DNA of 64,000 nt from Tahibacter amnicola. GTDB taxonomy: Bacteria > Pseudomonadota > Gammaproteobacteria > Xanthomonadales > Rhodanobacteraceae. This document shows, one piece after another, positions 47,458-56,359 of this stretch (position 1 is its first letter; each line of letters begins with the position of its first letter). The translations under genes were made by a program, and so were the position numbers. The stretch lies in contig NZ_CP104694.1 of assembly GCF_025398735.1 (NCBI RefSeq), positions 4,303,001-4,367,000 of the forward strand, read 5' to 3'. The notes beneath the pieces were generated by a model. The model saw nothing but the letters and a program-made list of their open reading frames with translations, did no database searches and was not told the origin of the DNA.

Positions 47458-47892
47458 TTCGAATCAGCCTGGAAATTCACGTGTTCACGAAGCAGCGCAA
47501 GCAGAGCGATGTCTTGCTTTCGCAGAAACCAAAAGACAAAGGGAACCGCGGCACGCAGCAATGCATTGACCAAAAGCGTCCCGTGCAAATGTGAAGAGCG
47601 CGGTAGTCCTCATCATATCCAACCGCTGAGAAGCGCCCTGCTTCGGCCCTACAACGTCGACCAGGATGCGACGGGATTCCTCCTGCATCGAGGGTTCCCA
47701 AGTCTCGCGGCCGACACCTATTGCCATCAGAAGCATTCTCGTCCCCGCGCGCAGTCTTGAGTGCGGTTGCGACGGTTCATGGCGTCAACCCATTCGACGA
47801 GCCGTCCGGCCATACGCCCCACCACCTCAGCCAGAATCAAAACGAAAACGGACAGCCATGGCTGTCCGTTTTCGTTGAGCGCATCCCGCGCC
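47458..47892. other. Intergenic region between dnaK and dnaJ
   Basis: These 435 bases hold the dnaK terminator (47841-47876) and a stretch (about 47460-47760) visibly poorer in GC than the flanks. An 83-codon minus-strand frame (47736-47485, starting MLLMAIGVGRETWEPSMQEE) has a weak purine-rich site upstream (GGGGACGAG) but no recognisable family; I do not call it a gene. The dnaJ promoter must lie here, but I found no clear sigma-32 or sigma-70 match. An unusually long gap for this gene pair. Confidence 0.5.
47841..47876 (-). terminator. Perfect 36-base palindrome, probable dnaK terminator
   Basis: Eighteen-base perfect arms without spacer (47841-47858 and 47859-47876) begin 16 bases after the dnaK stop. 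Both ends of the palindrome are A/T-rich (AACGAAAACG...CGTTTTCGTT), so transcription from either side would produce a GC stem followed by a U-rich stretch. A strong, bidirectional-type terminator. Confidence 0.85.
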
Positions 47893-49824
47893 TTACTTCT
47901 TGTCGTTCACTTCCGTGAACTCGGCATCGACCACATCGTCGTTGCGCGCACCGCCAGCAGCGCCGGCACCGGCCGAAGCCTGCGGGCCCGCACCCGGGGC
48001 GTCGCCGCCCGCCGAAGCGGCGGCAAACAGCGCCTGCGCGGTTTCTTCCAGCTTGGTCGTGCGCGATTCGATGGCCGCCTTGTCGTCGCCCTTCATGACC
48101 TTTTCCAGGTCCGACAGGGCTTCTTCGATACGGCCGATCTGGTCGGGCACCTTGCCGCCGTGATCCTTGATGGCGCTGCGCGTGGCGTGGACCAGCTGGT
48201 CCGCCTTGTTGCGCGTGGCGACCAGTTCATGGAACTTGCGGTCTTCTTCCTTGTTGGCTTCCGCGTCACGGACCATGCGCTGGATTTCGTCATCGGACAG
48301 GCCCGAACCGGCCTTGATCTCGATGCGCTGTTCCTTGCCGGTCTTCTTGTCCTTGGCGTGGACGTGCAGGATGCCGTTCGCGTCGATGTCGAAGGCGACT
48401 TCGATCTGCGGCATGCCGCGCGGCGCCGCTTCGATACCGGCGAGATCGAACTTGGCCAGCGACTTGTTGAAGCGGGCCTGTTCGCGCTCGCCCTGCAGCA
48501 CGTGCACGGTCACGGCGGACTGGTTGTCTTCCGCAGTGGAGAACACCTGCGACGCCTTGGTCGGAATGGTGGTGTTCTTCTCGATCAGCTTGGTGAACAC
48601 GCCACCGAGGGTTTCGATACCCAGCGACAGCGGGGTCACGTCGAGCAGCAGGACGTCCTTGACGGTGCCACCGAGCACACCGCCCTGGATCGCGGCGCCG
48701 ACGGCGACGGCTTCGTCCGGGTTGACGTCCTTGCGCGGCTCCTTGCCGAAGAAGTCCTTTACGGCTTCCTGCACCTTCGGCATGCGGGTCATACCGCCGA
48801 CGAGGATGACTTCGGTGATGTCCGATACGCGCAGCGACGCATCGTTGAGCGCGATGCGGCAGGGCTCGATCGTCTTCTTGATCAGGTCATCCACCAGCGC
48901 TTCGAGCTTGGCGCGGGTCAGCTTGATGTTCAGGTGCTTCGGACCGGAGGCGTCCGCCGTGACGTACGGCAGGTTCACTTCGGTCTGGTGGCTGGAAGAC
49001 AGTTCGATCTTGGCGCGCTCGGCAGCATCTTTCAGGCGCTGCAGGGCCAGCGGGTCGTTCTTCAGATCGATGCCCTGGTCCTTCTTGAATTCTTCCACAA
49101 GGTAGTCGATGACGCGCTTGTCGAAGTCTTCGCCGCCCAGGAAGGTGTCGCCGTTGGTGGCGAGCACTTCGAACTGCTTCTCGCCGTCGATATCGGCGAT
49201 TTCGATGATCGAAACGTCGAACGTACCGCCGCCGAGGTCGTACACGGCGATCTTGCGGTCCTTGCCACCGGCCTTGTCCAGGCCGTAGGCCAGGGCGGCC
49301 GCGGTGGGCTCGTTGATGATGCGCTTGACTTCAAGGCCCGCGATACGGCCGGCGTCCTTGGTCGCCTGGCGCTGCGAGTCGTTGAAATAGGCCGGCACCG
49401 TGATCACGGCTTCGGTCACCGGTTCGCCGAGATAGTCTTCGGCGGTCTTCTTCATCTTCATCAGCACCTTGGCCGAGATTTCCGGCGGTGCCATCTTCTT
49501 GCCGTCGGAGGTCGCCACCCAGGCGTCGCCATTCTCATGGGCGACGATGCCGTAGGGCACGAGGTCCAGGTCTTTCTTGACTTCCGCGTCGGTGAACTTG
49601 CGGCCGATCAGGCGCTTCACCGCGTAGAAGGTGTTCTTCGGGTTAGTGACGCTCTGCCGCTTGGCCGGCGCACCCACCAGGACTTCACCGTCCTTCGTGA
49701 AGGCCACGATCGACGGCGTCGTGCGGTCTCCTTCCGAATTCTCGATCACCCGCGCGGTGGTGCCTTCAATCACCGCTACGCACGAGTTGGTCGTGCCGAG
49801 GTCGATGCCGATGATCTTGCCCAT
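47893..49824 (-). CDS. dnaK: Chaperone DnaK (Hsp70)
   Basis: A 643-residue Hsp70. The ATPase domain starts [20 protein letters not shown] and has [33 protein letters not shown] and [13 protein letters not shown]-like [16 protein letters not shown]. The substrate domain has [20 protein letters not shown], and the helical lid and a Gly/Ala-rich tail end with EFTEVNDKK. It folds nascent and stress-damaged proteins with DnaJ and GrpE, encoded on both sides. A sigma-32-like promoter lies just upstream (49878-49905) and a strong terminator downstream. Confidence 0.98.
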   Translation of the reverse strand: MGKIIGIDLGTTNSCVAVIEGTTARVIENSEGDRTTPSIVAFTKDGEVLVGAPAKRQSVTNPKNTFYAVKRLIGRKFTDAEVKKDLDLVPYGIVAHENGDAWVATSDGKKMAPPEISAKVLMKMKKTAEDYLGEPVTEAVITVPAYFNDSQRQATKDAGRIAGLEVKRIINEPTAAALAYGLDKAGGKDRKIAVYDLGGGTFDVSIIEIADIDGEKQFEVLATNGDTFLGGEDFDKRVIDYLVEEFKKDQGIDLKNDPLALQRLKDAAERAKIELSSSHQTEVNLPYVTADASGPKHLNIKLTRAKLEALVDDLIKKTIEPCRIALNDASLRVSDITEVILVGGMTRMPKVQEAVKDFFGKEPRKDVNPDEAVAVGAAIQGGVLGGTVKDVLLLDVTPLSLGIETLGGVFTKLIEKNTTIPTKASQVFSTAEDNQSAVTVHVLQGEREQARFNKSLAKFDLAGIEAAPRGMPQIEVAFDIDANGILHVHAKDKKTGKEQRIEIKAGSGLSDDEIQRMVRDAEANKEEDRKFHELVATRNKADQLVHATRSAIKDHGGKVPDQIGRIEEALSDLEKVMKGDDKAAIESRTTKLEETAQALFAAASAGGDAPGAGPQASAGAGAAGGARNDDVVDAEFTEVNDKK

Positions 49825-49877
49825 TTGTCGCTCTCCTCAAATCTTTCGAAGCCTGTGGCGGCTTCCACTGTCGCGCT

Positions 49878-49905
49878 ATTTAGGGGTGCCTAAGGTCAAA
49901 TCAAG
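49878..49905 (-). promoter_or_regulatory. dnaK: Sigma-32-type heat-shock promoter of dnaK
   Basis: On the minus strand CTTGAT (49905-49900), 13 bases, then CCCCTAAAT (49886-49878). This is close to the sigma-32 consensus CTTGAA-N13-CCCCATNT and ends 53 bases before the dnaK ATG. It begins only six bases after the grpE stop codon, so dnaK can be induced apart from hrcA-grpE. Confidence 0.7.
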
Positions 49906-49910
49906 TGTGC

Positions 49911-50453
49911 TTACTTGGCCACGGCAACCAGCGCCGGGCGCAACAAACGCTCGTTGAGCACATAACCCTTCTGCATCGTGCTGACCACCGTGCCGGAAGC
50001 GTGATCGGGACTATCGATCATGCTCATGGCCTGGTGGAGTTCCGGATTGAACGGCTGTCCGACCGGATCCACCGCTTTCAGGCCATTGGCCTCGACCACC
50101 TTGTTCAGGGTCTTGAGGGTCAGGTCCATGCCTTCGCGCAGGGCTGCGCTATCGGCCGTCTCGATGGCCAGGCCCCGCTCCAGGCTGTCGCACACGGGCA
50201 ACAGGTCAGAAAGCAGACGTTCGTTGGCGAACCTGCGCGCCTGCTCCAGGTCGCGCTGCAGGCGGCGGCGCTGGTTCTCCAGCTCGGCGCGTTCACGCAA
50301 CAGGACATCACGCATGTCGGCCACGGCAGATTCGGCCTGGGCCAGCTGCTGGCTCAGGGCCTCGATGTCCGCATTGACGGCGGCTTCGGCGTCGGACAAA
50401 CCACTGTTAGGGCCGTCCGCCCTTGCGGACGCGGTCGGATCGATGTTTTGCAT
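49911..50453 (-). CDS. grpE: Nucleotide exchange factor GrpE
   Basis: A 180-residue co-chaperone that releases ADP from DnaK. The ATG at 50453 has GGAG upstream. The long N-terminal coiled coil spans about 30-90 (EALSQQLAQAESAVADMRDV, then RAELENQRRRLQRDLEQARR), and the GrpE head has RLLSDLLPVCDSLERGLAIE and PFNPELHQAMSMI, ending in QKGYVLNERLLRPALVAVAK, the conserved GrpE end. The order hrcA-grpE-dnaK-dnaJ is that of most Lysobacterales. Confidence 0.97.
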   Translation of the reverse strand: MQNIDPTASARADGPNSGLSDAEAAVNADIEALSQQLAQAESAVADMRDVLLRERAELENQRRRLQRDLEQARRFANERLLSDLLPVCDSLERGLAIETADSAALREGMDLTLKTLNKVVEANGLKAVDPVGQPFNPELHQAMSMIDSPDHASGTVVSTMQKGYVLNERLLRPALVAVAK

Positions 50454-50522
50454 TAAGACTCCGGCGAGTTCGGTCCCGTACCCCACGGGGCGCGGGATGA
50501 TACGGTTTGGCGAGCGGCCTTG

Positions 50523-51580
50523 CTATTGGGGCGTGTGCGCCCGGTTCAAGGCACCCGACAAAATCTGTGCCGTAGCCTCCACAACCGGGATCACCCGCTC
50601 GTAGGCCATGCGGGTCGGCCCGATCACTCCGAGCACCCCCAGGACCCGCCCGCCGATACCATACGGCGCCGTCACCAGGCTGCAGTTTTCCAGGGCGGCA
50701 AACCCGGATTCCTCGCCGATGAACAGCCGCACGCCCTCGGCCCGGGCGCACCGTTCCAGCACGGCCAGCAGGTCGCGCTTGCGCTGGAAGGCTTCGAAGA
50801 GGTCACGCAGCCGTTCGAGGTTGGAAAGGTCCTGCACGCCCATCAGATTAGTCTGGCCGGCCACGAAGACATCGGGCTGGGGAGCGGCGTCGAACGCGCG
50901 CTGTGCGACATCCACCGCCGCGCTCATCAGGCGGTTGAGCTGGGCACTGGTTTCCTGCATTTCCCGCAGGAGGCGCAGTCGGATCTCGTCCAGGCGCTGC
51001 CCGGAAAACTGGGCATTGAGGTAGTTGGCCACCTGCTCCAGCTCCGATGCCGAGTAGGCCCGCTCCAGTTCAATGACCCGGTTCTGCACCTGGCCGTCGG
51101 TGAAGACCAGGATGACCAGCGTCCGGCGGGCGTCCAGCGGAACGAAGTCGATGTGGCGGAACGGTACTTCCTGGTGCTGGGGCACCGTCACGACACCGAC
51201 GAAATGGGTGAGCTGCGACAGCAGCGACGAGGCGCTGTTGAGAAGGTCCGGCGTCGGCGCGACAGCCGACAGCTCGCGGCGCAGCTCCTCCACCTGCGGT
51301 TCGCCCAGCGGCCGCAGTTCCAGCAGGCTGTCGACGAAGACGCGGTAGCCCTGGGCTGTCGGCACCCGGCCTGCCGATGCATGCGGCGCGGCGACCAGAC
51401 CCAGTTCTTCCAGGTCTGACATGACGTTGCGGATCGTCGCCGGACTCACATCCAGCCCGGACGACCGGGCCAGGGTGCGGGAGCCGACGGGCTGGCCGTC
51501 AACGACGTACTGGGCGATCAGCGTCCGCAGCAGCTGGCGAGCGCGGGGATCCAGGGGTGGGTCGAACTGGTACGGGACAT
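50523..51580 (-). CDS. hrcA: Heat-inducible transcription repressor HrcA (N-terminal start unclear)
   Basis: HrcA represses heat-shock genes through the CIRCE element. The winged-helix start region (DPRARQLLRTLIAQYVVDGQ, then PVGSRTLARSSGLDVSPATI) and the effector domain (VGVVTVPQHQEVPFRHIDFV, GPTRMAYERVIPVVEATAQI) are clear to the stop at 50523. In this frame no ATG or GTG lies just before LDPRARQ. The ATG at 51580 is one base out of frame; with one extra base in the G-rich run at 51551-51561 it would give a nine-codon start (MSRTSS...PPLDPRARQ), the length I recall for Xanthomonas HrcA. Otherwise the TTG at 51656 is the only nearby start. I give the ATG position. No CIRCE element was seen in the hrcA-recN or grpE-dnaK intergenic DNA. 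Confidence 0.9.
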
Positions 51581-51710
51581 TGCCCCGGAGGATACACGGC
51601 GCGCGGCACTCGGCAAGCCGTCGTCCACCCCGGTAACCCGCGGGGCTGTCTCTCAACCTGCGACAGCATCCTGCTAGAGTTTGTGGTCTGCCGATATCAC
51701 GGACCCGGGC

Positions 51711-53381
51711 ATGCTGCGTTCCCTGTACGTCAAGGATTTCGCCATCGTCGGCGAGGCCGACATCAGCTTCCAGAACGGATTGACCGTCGTCACCGGCGAA
51801 ACCGGTGCCGGCAAGTCCCTGATGGTCGACGCACTGCTCCTGTTGTCCGGCACGCGCGCAGACGCCGGCGTCGTGCGCCAGGGCTGCGACCGCGCCGAGC
51901 TGGCTGCCGAGTTCGACCTGACGACCACCCCCGCCGCCCAGGCCTGGCTCAAGAGCGAGGACCTGGACGACGACGGCGCCTGCCAGCTGCGCCGCGTCAT
52001 CCGCGTGGAAGGCAGCTCGCGCGCCTGGATCAACGGCCGTCCGGTCACCCTTGGCCAGCTCGGTACGCTGGCCGAATTCCTGATCGAGATCCATGGCCAG
52101 CACGAGCACCAGGCCCTGCTCGACCGTACTCACCAGATGGCTCTGCTGGATGCCTACGGCCAGCACGCCGACGCAACGACAGAAGTGGCCGCGGCGGCGC
52201 GGCGTTGGCGCGACATCGGCAAGCAGATCGATGCCATCGCCGGCAGCGGCGACCACTCCGAACGACTGGGGCTACTGGAGCGCCAGCTCGACGAACTGGA
52301 CCGCCACGCCCTTACGGCGGAGCAGCTGGCGGAGCTCAATGACACCCACAAGCGGCTCGCCAACGCAGGGCAGTTACTGCAGGGCAGCTCAAATGTCGCG
52401 GAACTCATTGATGGCGATAGTGAATTCGCCGTTCGGCGGTCGCTGGTGCGGGCCCGCACGGAACTGGCCCGGCTGGCCGAACTGGATCCTTCCCTCGCCG
52501 GTGCCGCGGAGCTGATCGAGGCGGCCGAGATTCAGCTGGGCGAGGTCGCCGATTCACTCGGGCGTTACCAGGACAGCCTCGACCTGGATCCGGAACGGCT
52601 CGGAGAAGTCGAGTCGCAGCTGTCGAAGTTGCACGAGCTGGCCCGCCGGCATCGCCTGTCGATGGCTGATCTCAAACCACACGCCGAAGCCCTGCGCCAT
52701 GAAGTGGAGACGCTGCGCAATGCCGGCACTGTGCTCGCCGAGCTGCAGCGCGAACGGCAGGTCGTCCTGGAGCAGTACAAGCGCGCGGCCGCCCTGCTGT
52801 CCCGGCTGCGCCGGGAAACGGCCGAGCGTCTCGGACAGGAAGTCAGTGCATTGATGGCGGAACTGGGCATGTCCGGCGGCGTGTTCAGCGTCGACCTGGA
52901 ACCCCACGGTAAAGATGACCCGGACGCCGCCGGCGCAGAGCGTTGCGAGTTCCTGGTCTGTGCGAACCAGGGCCAGGTGCCGCGCCCTTTAAGAAAGGTC
53001 GCGTCCGGCGGCGAGCTGTCCCGGATCAGCCTGGCGATCGAGGTGGCCGCGCTGGGCCTGGACGAGGTCGGCACGATGGTGTTCGATGAAGTCGATTCGG
53101 GGATCGGCGGCGCGACGGCCGAGGTCGTCGGCCAGAAGCTGCGCCGCCTGGGCGCCAGCCGACAGGCCCTGTGCGTGACTCACCTGCCGCAGGTCGCCGC
53201 CCAGGGGCACCATCATTTCCGCGTCAGCAAGGACAACGACGGCGGCACCACGCTGACGCGGATCGAGGCGCTGGGCGACAAGGCCCGTCGCGAGGAGATC
53301 GCACGCATGCTGGGCGGCATCGAGATCACGAAGGAAACGCTGGCTCACGCCCGCCAGATGCTCGATCGCGCCACCAAGTAG
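51711..53381 (+). CDS. recN: DNA repair protein RecN
   Basis: A 556-residue SMC-like ATPase of double-strand-break repair. Walker A is TVVTGETGAGKSLMVDALLL near residues 24-43. Two coiled-coil arms lie about 155-230 and 270-360. The C-terminal half holds the signature VASGGELSRISLAIEVAALG and Walker B in TMVFDEVDSGIGGATAEVVG, then LCVTHLPQVAAQGHHHFRVS. The ATG at 51711 begins the conserved MLRSLYVKDFAIV. It is divergent from hrcA and convergent with fur. RecN is commonly SOS-induced; an inverted repeat upstream does not have LexA spacing. Confidence 0.96.
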   Translation: MLRSLYVKDFAIVGEADISFQNGLTVVTGETGAGKSLMVDALLLLSGTRADAGVVRQGCDRAELAAEFDLTTTPAAQAWLKSEDLDDDGACQLRRVIRVEGSSRAWINGRPVTLGQLGTLAEFLIEIHGQHEHQALLDRTHQMALLDAYGQHADATTEVAAAARRWRDIGKQIDAIAGSGDHSERLGLLERQLDELDRHALTAEQLAELNDTHKRLANAGQLLQGSSNVAELIDGDSEFAVRRSLVRARTELARLAELDPSLAGAAELIEAAEIQLGEVADSLGRYQDSLDLDPERLGEVESQLSKLHELARRHRLSMADLKPHAEALRHEVETLRNAGTVLAELQRERQVVLEQYKRAAALLSRLRRETAERLGQEVSALMAELGMSGGVFSVDLEPHGKDDPDAAGAERCEFLVCANQGQVPRPLRKVASGGELSRISLAIEVAALGLDEVGTMVFDEVDSGIGGATAEVVGQKLRRLGASRQALCVTHLPQVAAQGHHHFRVSKDNDGGTTLTRIEALGDKARREEIARMLGGIEITKETLAHARQMLDRATK

Positions 53382-53407
53382 TCCCCGCAAACCGCAGCCG
53401 CGCAGAT

Positions 53408-53439
53408 ACGACAAAGGCGACCGAAGCCGCCTTTGTCGT
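53408..53439. terminator. Bidirectional terminator between recN and fur
   Basis: Twelve-base perfect arms (53408-53419 and 53428-53439) with an eight-base loop lie between the convergent recN and fur stops, 26 bases after recN and 15 bases after fur. The stem contains AAAGGC/GCCTTT, giving modest U runs on both strands. Confidence 0.7.
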
Positions 53440-53454
53440 CCTCACCAGAGGCGA

Positions 53455-53862
53455 TCAGCGCTTTTTCTTGGGGCGCACGTACAGCACCAGGCTGTGTTCT
53501 TCCAGCACGTAGCCGTGCTTGTCGGCGATCTCCTTCTGGAGTCGCTCGATCTCCTCGCTGGTGAACTCGATCACCTTGCCCGACTCGATATCGACCATGT
53601 GGTCGTGGTGCTTGCCGCGGTCGAGCTCATACACCGCCTGGCCGCCTTCGAAATTGTGCTTGAGCACCAGCCCCGCCGCTTCGAACTGGGTCAGGACGCG
53701 GTACACGGTGGCAAGCCCGATGTCGTCCTGGTGCGAAAGCAGTTCGCGATAGATGTCTTCCGCGGTGAGATGCTTGCCGTCGGCATCTTCAAGGATGCCG
53801 AGAATACGAACGCGCGGATGCGTGACTTTCAGTCCGACCTTGCGCAAATCCTGCGATTCCAT
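53455..53862 (-). CDS. fur: Ferric uptake regulator Fur (cysteine-free)
   Basis: A 135-residue metal-dependent repressor of iron-uptake genes. The ATG at 53862 has AGGAG at ideal spacing. The winged helix includes LRKVGLKVTHPRVRILGILE and DIGLATVYRVLTQFEAAGLV, with metal-site His/Glu in the HKHNFEGG-like VLKHNFEGGQAVYEL and KHHDHMVDIESGKVIEF. The protein contains no cysteine at all: the place of the CxxC zinc motif of E. coli Fur reads MVDIESG. The gene is divergent from bamE, an arrangement known in Xanthomonas (fur-omlA). Confidence 0.97.
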   Translation of the reverse strand: MESQDLRKVGLKVTHPRVRILGILEDADGKHLTAEDIYRELLSHQDDIGLATVYRVLTQFEAAGLVLKHNFEGGQAVYELDRGKHHDHMVDIESGKVIEFTSEEIERLQKEIADKHGYVLEEHSLVLYVRPKKKR

Positions 53863-54073
53863 GATGTCTCCTGTTTGCGCCTGCAGCGGGTGAATGGCGC
53901 GACACTGCCGATGTCGGCCGGCTCCATTTCGCGACGATTCACCTTGCGCGGGGCCTTTCGCCGCCGGCAAGCTGGAAAATCGTTGCAGATCAAGAGCAAG
54001 GGCGCGGGGTGTCGTCCTTGGCTCCCGCGGCGGGACCCGCGCCAGGATGCCAATTCGCGCTGCGCCCTTAGTG

Positions 54074-54079
54074 TATCAT
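54074..54079 (+). promoter_or_regulatory. bamE: Candidate -10 box of bamE
   Basis: TATCAT (five of six matches to the -10 consensus) precedes the bamE start by 32 bases. No convincing -35 hexamer lies 16-18 bases upstream. If it is used, transcription would start near 54086, giving almost no leader for the ATG at 54091 and a normal one for the ATG at 54112. Confidence 0.35.
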
Positions 54080-54111
54080 CCGCGCCTTCCATGACTGACC
54101 GGATCGTCGCA

Positions 54112-54525
54112 ATGACGCGTTTTGCCCGCCCACTCTTGGCTGTCTGCGTAGCAATTGCCCTCAGTGGCTGCGGCCTGATCTACCGTCCCGACGTCCAGCA
54201 AGGCAACCTTCTCACCAAGCAACTGGTGGATCAGCTCAAGCCCGGCATGAGCAAGCGCCAGGTGTCCCTGCTGCTGGGCACGCCTTCGATCACCAGCCCG
54301 TTCGAGCGCGATCGCTGGGACTATGTCTCCTCGATCCAGCGCCGCGGCGGCAAGATCGACACCAAGAACCTCACCCTCACCTTCGAGAACGAAGCCCTGG
54401 CCCGCATCGAAGGCGACTACTTCCCCGAGAACGCCGAGCAGCTCATCAAGGATGCGAAGAAGTATCGCATCGAGTTCCCGGACGAGAAGCGCCCGGGCCA
54501 GGACAAGAAAAAGCGTCGCGGCTGA
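54112..54525 (+). CDS. bamE: Outer membrane assembly lipoprotein BamE (OmlA)
   Basis: A 137-residue lipoprotein of the BAM complex that inserts beta-barrel proteins into the outer membrane. The signal peptide ends in the lipobox ALSGC (about residue 20). The SmpA/OmlA domain follows: IYRPDVQQGNLLTKQLVDQL, KPGMSKRQVSLLLGTPSI (with the conserved G-M-S/T-K-x-QV-x3-LG-P), and DRWDYVSSIQRRG with LTLTFENEALARIEGDYFP. A lysine-rich tail ends the protein. An ATG at 54091 adds seven residues and is less likely. Known as omlA in Xanthomonas, divergent from fur. Confidence 0.95.
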   Translation: MTRFARPLLAVCVAIALSGCGLIYRPDVQQGNLLTKQLVDQLKPGMSKRQVSLLLGTPSITSPFERDRWDYVSSIQRRGGKIDTKNLTLTFENEALARIEGDYFPENAEQLIKDAKKYRIEFPDEKRPGQDKKKRRG

Positions 54526-54553
54526 TTCGTCGCCGCCCTGCCCGCACCGCGCC

Positions 54554-54832
54554 CTACTTCCGGGCGCGCTGCCGGCGTACTTCCTTCGGATTGGCGATCA
54601 GTGGCCGGTAGATTTCGACGCGATCGCCATTTCGCAACACGGTTTCGAGCGTCGCCGGGCGATTGAAGACGCCCAGGCGGCTGGCCGCCAGGTCCAACGC
54701 TGGCACCAGCGCAGTCACGGCGGATTCGGCTATTGCCTGGGCGACTGTTGCCGGCTCCGCCAGCGACACCGTTCTGCGGAACAGCTGATCCGGTGTCGCG
54801 TACACGACTTCGACCTCGATCTGTTCAGCCAT
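54554..54832 (-). CDS. rnfH: RnfH family (UPF0125) ubiquitin-like protein
   Basis: A 92-residue beta-grasp protein. It begins [16 protein letters not shown], has [38 protein letters not shown] and ends with [20 protein letters not shown], which is the conserved RnfH/UPF0125 end (YRPL-x2-DPKE-x-RR). Family function is uncertain. The start overlaps the ratA gene by eight bases; ratA-rnfH is a conserved pair near smpB in Gammaproteobacteria. Confidence 0.93.
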   Translation of the reverse strand: MAEQIEVEVVYATPDQLFRRTVSLAEPATVAQAIAESAVTALVPALDLAASRLGVFNRPATLETVLRNGDRVEIYRPLIANPKEVRRQRARK

Positions 54833-55256
54833 AGGCGCGCGTTGCCTCGCGGCAGAATTCATCGACCATGCGATCCGCCAGCCCCTGGAAACCCAGCCGC
54901 AGGGCCGAGCCGACGAGCCGCCCGGAATACTCGAAATCCAGCGCCAGCGCGATCTTGCAGCCGATATCGCCCAGCGCGGTGAACGTCCACACCCCTTCGA
55001 GTGTCTTGAAGGGCCCGTCAACCAGATGCATGGCGATGCGGTCGGGACGCTCCAGTGTGTTGCGCGTGGTGAAGGCCTGGGTAATTCCCGCGACCCGCAC
55101 TTCCAGCCGCGCGCTCAGGGCGTTTTCCTCGCGGGCCAGCACCGTGGCAGTGGCGCACCAGGAGAACCGCTTCGGATATGCTTCGACTTCATTGACCAGA
55201 TCAAACATCTGGCTCGGACTGTAGCGCACCATGGCGCTGCGACGGATCTTGATCAC
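54825..55256 (-). CDS. ratA: RatA/Coq10-like START-domain protein
   Basis: A 143-residue START-fold protein. From the GTG at 55256 it reads [20 protein letters not shown], then [40 protein letters not shown] and [19 protein letters not shown]. These match the Coq10/RatA family, which in E. coli was described as an inhibitor of ribosome subunit joining and elsewhere as a ubiquinone-binding protein. The order ratA-rnfH is conserved, and it is divergent from smpB (81 bases apart). Confidence 0.93.
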   Translation of the reverse strand: MIKIRRSAMVRYSPSQMFDLVNEVEAYPKRFSWCATATVLAREENALSARLEVRVAGITQAFTTRNTLERPDRIAMHLVDGPFKTLEGVWTFTALGDIGCKIALALDFEYSGRLVGSALRLGFQGLADRMVDEFCREATRAYG

Positions 55257-55337
55257 TCGACAGGCTCGATCGCTCCCGGCCGCGGTATTGCCGCCGGCGT
55301 TCGTTCCGGAGTGGAACGTCTACGGATTCTAACGAAG

Positions 55338-55832
55338 ATGGCCAAACCCAAGGACAAGAAAGACAAGGATGGCTCGGGAACGATCGCGCTGAACAAGCGC
55401 GCCCGGCACGAGTACCACATCGACGAGCGCTACGAAGCCGGCATTGCCCTGGAAGGATGGGAGGTCAAGAGCCTGCGTGCCGGCCGCATCAACTTCGGCG
55501 ACGCCTACGCCCTGATCAAGGACGGCGAGATCTACCTCTTCGGCGCACAGATCACCCCATTGATTTCCGCCTCCACCCATGTGGTGCCCGAGGATCGGCG
55601 TACCCGCAAGCTGCTACTGCATCGCGAGCAGATCGACAAACTCGTCGGTGCGGTGGAGCGCAAGGGCTATACGCTGATTCCCACCGCGCTCTACTGGAAG
55701 AGCAACCGGGTCAAGGTGGAAGTGGGCCTGGCGCGCGGCAAGCAGGAACACGACAAGCGCGCGACCGAGAAAGAACGCGACTGGAACCGGGAAAAGCAGC
55801 GCGTCATGCGCTCGCACAACCGCGATGCCTAG
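55338..55832 (+). CDS. smpB: SsrA-binding protein SmpB
   Basis: A 164-residue RNA-binding protein that brings tmRNA to stalled ribosomes. After a lysine-rich N-terminus it has [60 protein letters not shown] and the C-terminal [20 protein letters not shown] tail that enters the decoding site. The partner RNA gene ssrA begins 137 bases downstream on the same strand, which is a logical pairing. Confidence 0.97.
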   Translation: MAKPKDKKDKDGSGTIALNKRARHEYHIDERYEAGIALEGWEVKSLRAGRINFGDAYALIKDGEIYLFGAQITPLISASTHVVPEDRRTRKLLLHREQIDKLVGAVERKGYTLIPTALYWKSNRVKVEVGLARGKQEHDKRATEKERDWNREKQRVMRSHNRDA

Positions 55833-55918
55833 CCGCCGCGGCCTGATCCGCGCCCGTCGCCAACGCGACGAGCGCCGCCGCCAGGAGGCCCTCGTCCAAC
55901 AATCGGCGACAGCCACCA

Positions 55919-55948
55919 TTGAAGACGACGGCACCGACCTCATATACT
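55919..55948 (+). promoter_or_regulatory. ssrA: Probable sigma-70 promoter of ssrA
   Basis: TTGAAG (55919-55924), 18 bases, TATACT (55943-55948). It predicts a start near 55955, about 15 bases before the mature tmRNA 5' end at 55970, which RNase P would process. Confidence 0.75.
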
Positions 55949-55969
55949 CCCGCGGTGATCAAGAACCCC

Positions 55970-56323
55970 GGGGGCGATCGGCTTCGACGGGGGCTTCGAA
56001 ATCACTTGGTGCATGCCGAGGGGGCAGCTTTCCTCGTTAATCCAGCGGCAAAACTCATAGTTGCCAACGACGACAACTACGCTCTGGCCGCTTAAGGCCT
56101 AGCCCGGAACCCACTTGTGCCTGTGCTCGTGGATGTACGGTCATCATCACAGGATCGCTGATGCTTGCCGCCTGACGGTCATCGGCTAACTCCAATCGGG
56201 CTGGTTGTCCGGTGCGCTTCGCACGCTGTGTTGCCGGAGAACGAGATCAAACAGTGCGCTATGCATGTAGAGCCGGGGACGTAGGGCCTTCGGACGCGGG
56301 TTCAATTCCCGCCGCCTCCACCA
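55970..56323 (+). ncRNA. ssrA: Transfer-messenger RNA (tmRNA, SsrA)
   Basis: A 354-base tmRNA that rescues stalled ribosomes and tags the nascent peptide. The 5' end GGGGGCGATCGGCTTCGACG and the 3' end CGCCTCC-A-CCA pair as an acceptor stem (one G-U), and GGTTCAATTCCC near 56299-56310 is the T-arm. The tag frame begins at GCC 56063 and reads ANDDNYALAA before TAA 56093-56095, the usual proteobacterial degradation tag. The CCA end is encoded. It follows smpB and is followed by a strong terminator. Confidence 0.97.
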
Positions 56324-56329
56324 TCTGCA

Positions 56330-56359
56330 AAACCCGGGTGAAAGCCCGGGTTTCTTTTT
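56330..56359 (+). terminator. Intrinsic terminator of ssrA
   Basis: Nine-base perfect arms (AAACCCGGG 56330-56338, CCCGGGTTT 56345-56353) with loop TGAAAG, followed by CTTTTT. It starts six bases after the mature tmRNA end. Confidence 0.9.

Noticed and set aside
47477-47736. 83- and 74-codon frames between dnaK and dnaJ as real genes
   Set aside because: No family, weak ribosome site, and the two frames overlap each other. Kept only as a note in the intergenic entry.
51645-51667. Inverted repeat GCTGTC-N11-GACAGC upstream of recN as a LexA box
   Set aside because: The CTGT and ACAG parts are 13 bases apart; the E. coli-type LexA box needs CTGT-N8-ACAG. Without a known Lysobacterales LexA site here I do not call it.
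49825-51710. CIRCE element (TTAGCACTC-N9-GAGTGCTAA) near hrcA, grpE or dnaK
   Set aside because: Only isolated half-site-like GCACTC/GAGTGC sequences occur; no inverted pair at nine-base spacing.
55825-56040. 71-codon frame starting inside smpB and running into tmRNA
   Set aside because: It is Arg-rich read-through of smpB's end and enters the tmRNA gene, so it is not a plausible coding sequence.
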